Shown here piece by piece: positions 59,341-64,000 of a stretch of 64,000 nt of DNA (position 1 is its first letter; each line of letters opens with the position of its first letter). A program made the position numbers and the translations under genes. The stretch is from Isoetes taiwanensis. Lineage: Eukaryota > Streptophyta > Lycopodiopsida > Isoetales > Isoetaceae. The notes under the pieces were generated by a model, which was not told the DNA's origin, did not search any database, and worked only from the letters and a program-made list of their open reading frames with translations. The stretch is taken from contig JAJEKV010000034.1 in NCBI GenBank assembly GCA_021234155.1, forward strand, positions 14,060,671 to 14,124,670, written 5' to 3'.

Positions 59341-60156
59341 TAAACAATGACATTTTCTTTTCTTTTCTTTTCTTATATGTGGTTAATTGCTTAGTCTTTT
59401 CTTTATAGTGTTGTAATTTAATTATCCCCACTTGTGTTATTTTTGAAGACAAACAATGCATGGCTCTTCCAAAAACAACAATCAAGAAAAAACCACAAGT
59501 TGACAAAAATTTGCTAAAAACACACGTTGACAAAAAAAAAAGTGCCAAAGAACCAGGGTGGAATATTTCTGCCAAAAAAACCACTATAACTTCTAGCAAA
59601 TTCGGATAAATGACCATGTGGACTTTTGATGCCATTTTTTGAGTTGTTTTTACTTCCATACTACTTAAAAACAACTATGGACCAAATATTGGGGTCAGTG
59701 TGACAGGAAGGCATCTTGCATGGACTCCTCATGGACAATGGATCATAGAAAATCTTTAATTAATATGCAAATGACGCTTTTCTTTTCCTAAAAGTTGATG
59801 ACCAAAATCTGGAGATTACCATCTCAATACTGAATTCCTTCTCTTTGTGATGTGAATTTTATTGTGGTATTTGTTCTAAGCTATATTAAATAAATAAGGA
59901 GATGACGTGGCATAAGAGGTGATGTGGCAACGAAATAATTGAAGGAGGTTAGAATTAGGGAAAGGGAAAAACGTGAGAAAGAGGAAGGAAGAGAGAGATT
60001 TCGGGATTGAAAGAGAGAGAGATAAGAAGTGTTTCAAGGAAGCGATTTAGAGGTAAGAAAATGTCTGATGTTTTTTTAAAAAGAAGGGTAATCCATCTTA
60101 AGAGCAGAGGGTAATCATGGGCTGCCGTATCAGAGAAAAACAAAGGCTGTCTTGTA

Positions 60157-60276
60157 TAGGGGAATGGAGGTTGGGACTCCATTCCCGGTTTTTCAGGTGG
60201 GGTCCCACGACCGGCGTTAGCCGGGAGCGGGTCACCTGCAAAACCGGTGGAGGACCAACCTCCATTCCCCTACAAA
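60157..60276. repeat. inverted repeat / hairpin
   Basis: AGGGGAATGGAGGTTGG and its perfect inverse CCAACCTCCATTCCCCT lie about 85 bp apart. Just outside, TACAAAATAGAAATAG (60274-60289) has its inverse at 60863-60878, so the hairpin may be one end of a larger foldback element (about 60150-60880). Confidence 0.75.
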
Positions 60277-60711
60277 ATAGAAATAGAGGAGGGATTTTTC
60301 GGACAGATTCACATCGTTTTTGCAACAGATTTTCCAACAGATTCACATCGTTTTTGCAAGATCCACAAGCTTTTACCATTTATTGTGAAGTTTTTCGTCC
60401 TTTGAACATATCCGGCGAAGAAACTCGCTGCAATCTGCTAACCTGCGAACTAGAAATACCTGCGAATATGGCAAGCATTTCTTCTCACAAAATAGGGCGT
60501 TTGGTCGAAAAACAGAGGAAGAACATGCATGCCGAGATGCGATCTGCTCTGATACGCCGAGCTCTGATATGTATGCCGAGCTCTGATCTGCTCTGATGCG
60601 ACCTGCTTTGTTATATCCAGCTGCAATCTGCTCTTTTATGTCATCTGCTCTACTACGGCGAACTGCATCTCCATCTGCATGAAGAAACGATGGCGGCGTG
60701 GAGACTACCCT

Positions 60712-60770
60712 AACCCAAAAAAAAAGAGAAAACCCTAACCTAAAAAAAACCCTAACCTGCGCAGCCGATC
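60712..60770 (+). promoter_or_regulatory. cluster of telo-box-like ACCCTAAC motifs
   Basis: ACCCTAACC or AAACCCTAACC occurs three times within 50 bases between A-tracts. Telo-boxes occur in plant promoters and 5' leaders, but interstitial telomere-like debris is equally possible. No gene start is evident nearby. Confidence 0.35.
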
Positions 60771-60889
60771 AGTCGAAATATATCAGCCCGACTTCCATTC
60801 CGCATTATTGGGCTATGCCACGTGGCGCCAGGAAAATGCACGCCAGGTAAAAATGCCGACCCTATTTCTATTTTGTAAATGTCGATTCT

Positions 60890-61500
60890 TCATTCCTGCT
60901 TAAAAAACCATGAATAGCTGGGTCTTCAGCGAGCCAAGGGCCGAAATGCCTACTTACTCCATTTTCGGATCTGCTAGAACCTTCTGGAACTGTTTTACGG
61001 TGCAGGGCAAGCCATCCGGCTGCTGCCTGCGCTGAACAAAGCCCAAAGGATGTGGAAACACAAAAGATACAGTATTAATCAAGTAATAGGTTAGATCTAA
61101 AAGAAAATAGTTACTAGATCGGCCAGATCTTTGCATGCCAGGATGAGGAGCGGCCAGGACTTCCGGTTTGCAATAACCCTAACTGATCTATTGTCAAACC
61201 TTCAGAATCATGCTTCCCATCTGCAGATAACAGCTAAAAACCAGGGATAAGGAGAAATCGGCCAGGTAAGTGGAGGATCCGGCCTCTTAAGCAGGCGGAA
61301 TGACCTTTTTCCTAATAGAGATGGAGATCCGGCCAATTTTGATGGTCTGATACGAAATTGGCAATAACAGGTCGACGACCCGTTATCAACCAATTATAAC
61401 TTTTAGTATAATGTTATTCATTAACTTAACTAATTAAATTGTTTATTTAAGCAAGGACCATAGATACCACGTCGGATAAGAAAGCAAGACCATTGGGCTT
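60890..61500. other. intergenic DNA between the foldback and the LTR
   Basis: I see no gene or repeat I can name here. The outer boundary of the left LTR may lie within its last 100 bases. Confidence 0.4.
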
Positions 61501-61520
61501 AGAACATATGTACTAGATGA

Positions 61521-62241
61521 CATGGAGTGTCTTCATTGTCATGCAAATTAAGTTAGCATTAAGTTAGCTCGAACACTATATCACAACATTATGCAACAAT
61601 ATTATACGTGCAAAGTTAAGCCTAAATACATTGAGCATGAGCCGTGCCCAAGCCAACTATGTTGCCTAGCTTTTCGTTTTGGCATATTATAATTATAGGA
61701 ATGCCCAAACGGTATATGAACTAAGGTGAGGTATTAATTATTCGTAAATCAAAAGGAAAAATATATGTCAATCCGTTCAAGGCATGAATATCTCGGTAAT
61801 GGATAGCAACACCCATTCTAGTGGTAACCTTAGACATTAACAAGGCCGTTCAATAACGAAGTTGGATACATAGACATAAAAAGTCTTTCTCAAGCTAGCA
61901 TACCCATAGAAAAATACTGGAAATCGCTCATGTTGCTACTGATTGCACCTTGGTCTGCCCACAACTCTCCGGGGAGAATAAGCAGAAACCGAGGCCGCGG
62001 GTGTTAAGCACACAGCACTAGCGAGTGGGAACTGATGAAGCTCGCTAGTGCAGAGTCGAGCTGGTCACGTCGAGTTGCTTCTAGGTGAAGGTCTTTTCCC
62101 GAGCTAGAGACCCATAGCTTAGGGAGACCGCAACATATTACTTGAGACTTGGGGACGATGTGTAGGTTCTGCACCCGTGAGATCTTAGGCTTTGTGTGAA
62201 GTATTTCCGTAACAGCAAGTGTCGGGCGAAGGACCGTCACA
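61521..62241 (+). repeat. LTR of a Gypsy-like retrotransposon (left copy, sense); true start further left unknown
   Basis: This runs antiparallel to 63264-64000 with about 94% identity in the part I compared. Its end, CGAAGGACCGTCACA, is followed three bases later by TTGGTATCAGAGCC, a textbook primer-binding site for initiator tRNA-Met. Long, ORF-less, ending in CA. Confidence 0.88.
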
Positions 62242-62244
62242 AAA

Positions 62245-62258
62245 TTGGTATCAGAGCC
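62245..62258 (+). promoter_or_regulatory. tRNA-Met primer-binding site of the LTR element
   Basis: TTGGTATCAGAGCC, adjacent to the LTR end, is the standard minus-strand primer site of many plant Gypsy and Copia elements. Confidence 0.9.
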
Positions 62259-62298
62259 AGTCACGGGTTGAACCTAGCTATTGTTTTTTTTTTTTTAA

Positions 62299-62560
62299 AT
62301 GAGAAAAGCAGGTGAGTCAGCTGAGCAGATTGCTCTTGAAGTGTGGGGAGTTACAGCAGTCCCGCCAGATCGTGCTCAAGCAACTGGGCATAGGTCCCTG
62401 CGCGGTCGTAATCCAGGCGCAGCTGGGGCACCTGGAACCTACAGCTTTATTTGACTCATTAAGGGTCTTGAAGAAAGTGGAATTAAGAGGCAACTACAAC
62501 TACATAGGAAAAACATGGAAAGACTACACAAGCTACATAAATCATTATGTTGAAAAATAG
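62299..62560 (+). pseudogene. remnant of retrotransposon 5' internal region (possible gag start)
   Basis: After the primer site and a T-tract, a short frame starting MRKAGESAEQIALEVWGVTA and continuing RAQATGHRSLRGRNPGAAGA may be the beginning of gag. It breaks within about 60 codons and runs into the LINE remnant. Assignment is by position only. Confidence 0.35.
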
Positions 62561-62609
62561 AAAGTGATAATTTGTTAAGTGTGAGAATCTCGTTTCCTTC
62601 AAGGGTAAC

Positions 62610-63255
62610 TACAGCTTGATGCGATCCTTGGCTTTCCTTTTTTAAAGATCTTGAGTGTGCATATCACTGTCCCCCACGCAACAAGCAGCACTTTGAGAAT
62701 AGGAGAAGCATTAGAATAAGCTGACAGATGTTCCAGCTATAAGTTAGGAGGTTGTCCATGCGATCTTTAAACCTTCGCTTATCTACATTGTTCAAAAGCC
62801 ACCAAAAAAAATTAAAGATCAATATTTTTCTTCGTAGAAGAAAGTGAATCATCACAGAACCTTTATAATACTTCGGCAAAATGCTTTTGTCCAACTGGCC
62901 TTGAAATTGGCGCCTTCTTCCGCCACCATAAATAAATTTTTTGGCAATCCTAACAACAAGCTGCATCTTCACTTCTGGTGCCATTATAATTGAAGCCATA
63001 TATACTTAACTACTGTAATACGACCTGCTAGAGACAATTTAGTTGTGGACTACTAGAATAAGTCTCTTCCAAACCCTTAATAACAGTATCCCATGCATCT
63101 TCAGATGAAATATGGACTTTTATGGAGTACAAGAAGTTTAGTCGCTTTACTATGGAGAGGACCTCCCAAGAAAAGGCAGTAATACACGGCGGAACTAGAG
63201 CACCCAACATTCAGAAGGCAACGCACTTCTGCCACCCTGACAAAGATGCTATATG
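62610..63255 (-). mobile_element. LINE copy C, heavily degenerate, truncated at both ends
   Basis: Minus-strand pieces match LINE copy A: PPCITAFSWEVLSIVKRLNF beside PPCVVDFPWKVLPHGKATKL, and further EDAWDTVIKGLEE, QLVVRIAKKFIYGGG, NASPILKVLLVAWG. Stops and frame changes are frequent. Its 5' end falls within about ten bases of the inverted LTR edge. Confidence 0.8.
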
Positions 63256-63263
63256 TTAAAGAG

Positions 63264-64000
63264 TGTGACGGTCCTTCGCCCGACACTTGCTGTTACGGAT
63301 ATACTTCACACAAAGCCTAAGATCTCATGGGTGCAGAACCTATATGTCGTCCCCAAGTCCCAAGTAATATGTTGCGGTCTCCCTAAGCTACGGATCTCTA
63401 GCTCGGGAAAAGACCTTCACCTAGAAGCAACTCGACATGACCAGCGTCGAGTCCGCACTAGCGAGCTTCGTCAGTGCCCACTCGCTAGTGCTGAGTGCTT
63501 AACACTCGCGGCCTCGGTTTTTGCTTGTTCTCCCCGGAGAGTTGTGGGCAGACCAAGGTGCAATCGGCTAGCAACAAGAGCGATTTCCAGTATTTTTCTA
63601 TGGGTATGCTAGCTCGAGAAAGACTATTTATGTCTATGTATCCAACTTCGTTCGGTAAGGTCCATTATTGAACGGCCTTGTTAATGCCTAAGGTTACCCC
63701 TAGAATGGGTGTTGCTATCCAGCATCGAGATATTCATGCCTTGAACGGATTGACATATATTTTTCCTTTTGATTTATGAACAATTAATATCTAACCTTAG
63801 TTCATATAACGTTTGGGCATTCCTATAATTATAATATGCCAAAACGAAAAGCTAGGCAACATAGTTGGCTTGGGAATGGCTCATGCTCAATGTATTTATG
63901 CTTAACTTTGCACGTATAATATTGTTGCATAATGTTGTGATATAGTGTTCGAGTTAACTTAATGCTAACTTAATTTGCATGACAATGAAGACACTCCATG
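63264..64000 (-). repeat. LTR, right copy, inverted; runs off the window
   Basis: It starts TGTGACGGTCCTTCGCCCGA, the reverse complement of the left LTR end, and matches the left LTR to the last base of the window. No primer-binding site adjoins it on its inner side. Confidence 0.88.

Overview
The window is plant nuclear DNA. It carries plant-only or plant-typical gene families: an RRA-type cell-wall arabinosyltransferase, a xyloglucan-type fucosyltransferase, a plant-style DENN protein, a two-domain-style thiamin pyrophosphokinase exon and a Helitron of the plant type. Introns are GT-AG, and most of the sequence is AT-rich, repeat-rich intergenic DNA. It reads like a large-genome land plant. 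My best guess is a fern or another seedless vascular plant, with low confidence in that rank.

Only one gene looks fully intact: the two-exon arabinosyltransferase at 50761-52101 (minus). Nearly everything else that is recognisable is a gene fragment, a pseudogene or a transposon. From 1 to 17.3 kb there is a run of fragments, all on the minus strand: an unknown acidic coiled-coil protein (about 90-1750), a uridine-kinase-like P-loop protein (about 2140-2900), an unknown nuclear-type protein (about 2930-4560), DENN-domain exons (10658-12540), two DExH helicase exons (12813-13339) and one thiamin pyrophosphokinase exon (17061-17310). A strange nested palindrome sits at 13388-13670. A decayed Helitron (plus strand, 19.1-23.2 kb) has lost its Rep catalytic core but still encodes a recognisable Pif1-type helicase. 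Just after it come three copies of a tRNA-like repeat and a 133-bp GA microsatellite.

At 24.99-27.35 kb lies a fucosyltransferase pseudogene (minus) broken by two DNA transposons, each with a clean target-site duplication (TSD): a 677-bp hAT-like element with an 8-bp TSD and a 437-bp Mutator-like MITE with a 9-bp TSD. Two head-to-tail 5'-truncated LINEs occupy 29.82-33.4 kb and a longer LINE occupies 39.27-42.83 kb. Between them is an unrecognised Cys-rich, transposon-like gene (36.6-38.6 kb, minus) with a 162-codon ORF nested on the other strand. A 358-bp MITE with long terminal inverted repeats is at 44.37 kb, an unidentified multi-exon gene remnant at 45.4-46.35 kb, and a degenerate electron-transfer-flavoprotein alpha fragment (plus) at 47.5-48.4 kb.

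The most striking object is at 52986-55042: a 2,057-bp non-autonomous LTR element. It has 158-bp LTRs, a primer-binding-site-like sequence, a polypurine tract and a 5-bp TSD. Instead of gag-pol it holds shuffled organellar pieces: two segments of organellar LSU rRNA in swapped order and a broken plastid-type tRNA-Arg(ACG). At the right end, two LTRs of one retrotransposon family lie in inverted orientation (from about 61521 to 62241, and 63264 to the window end), with a LINE remnant between them. Across the whole window there are also about twenty short two-copy tandem duplications with units of roughly 20-140 bp, which looks like a local mutational signature.
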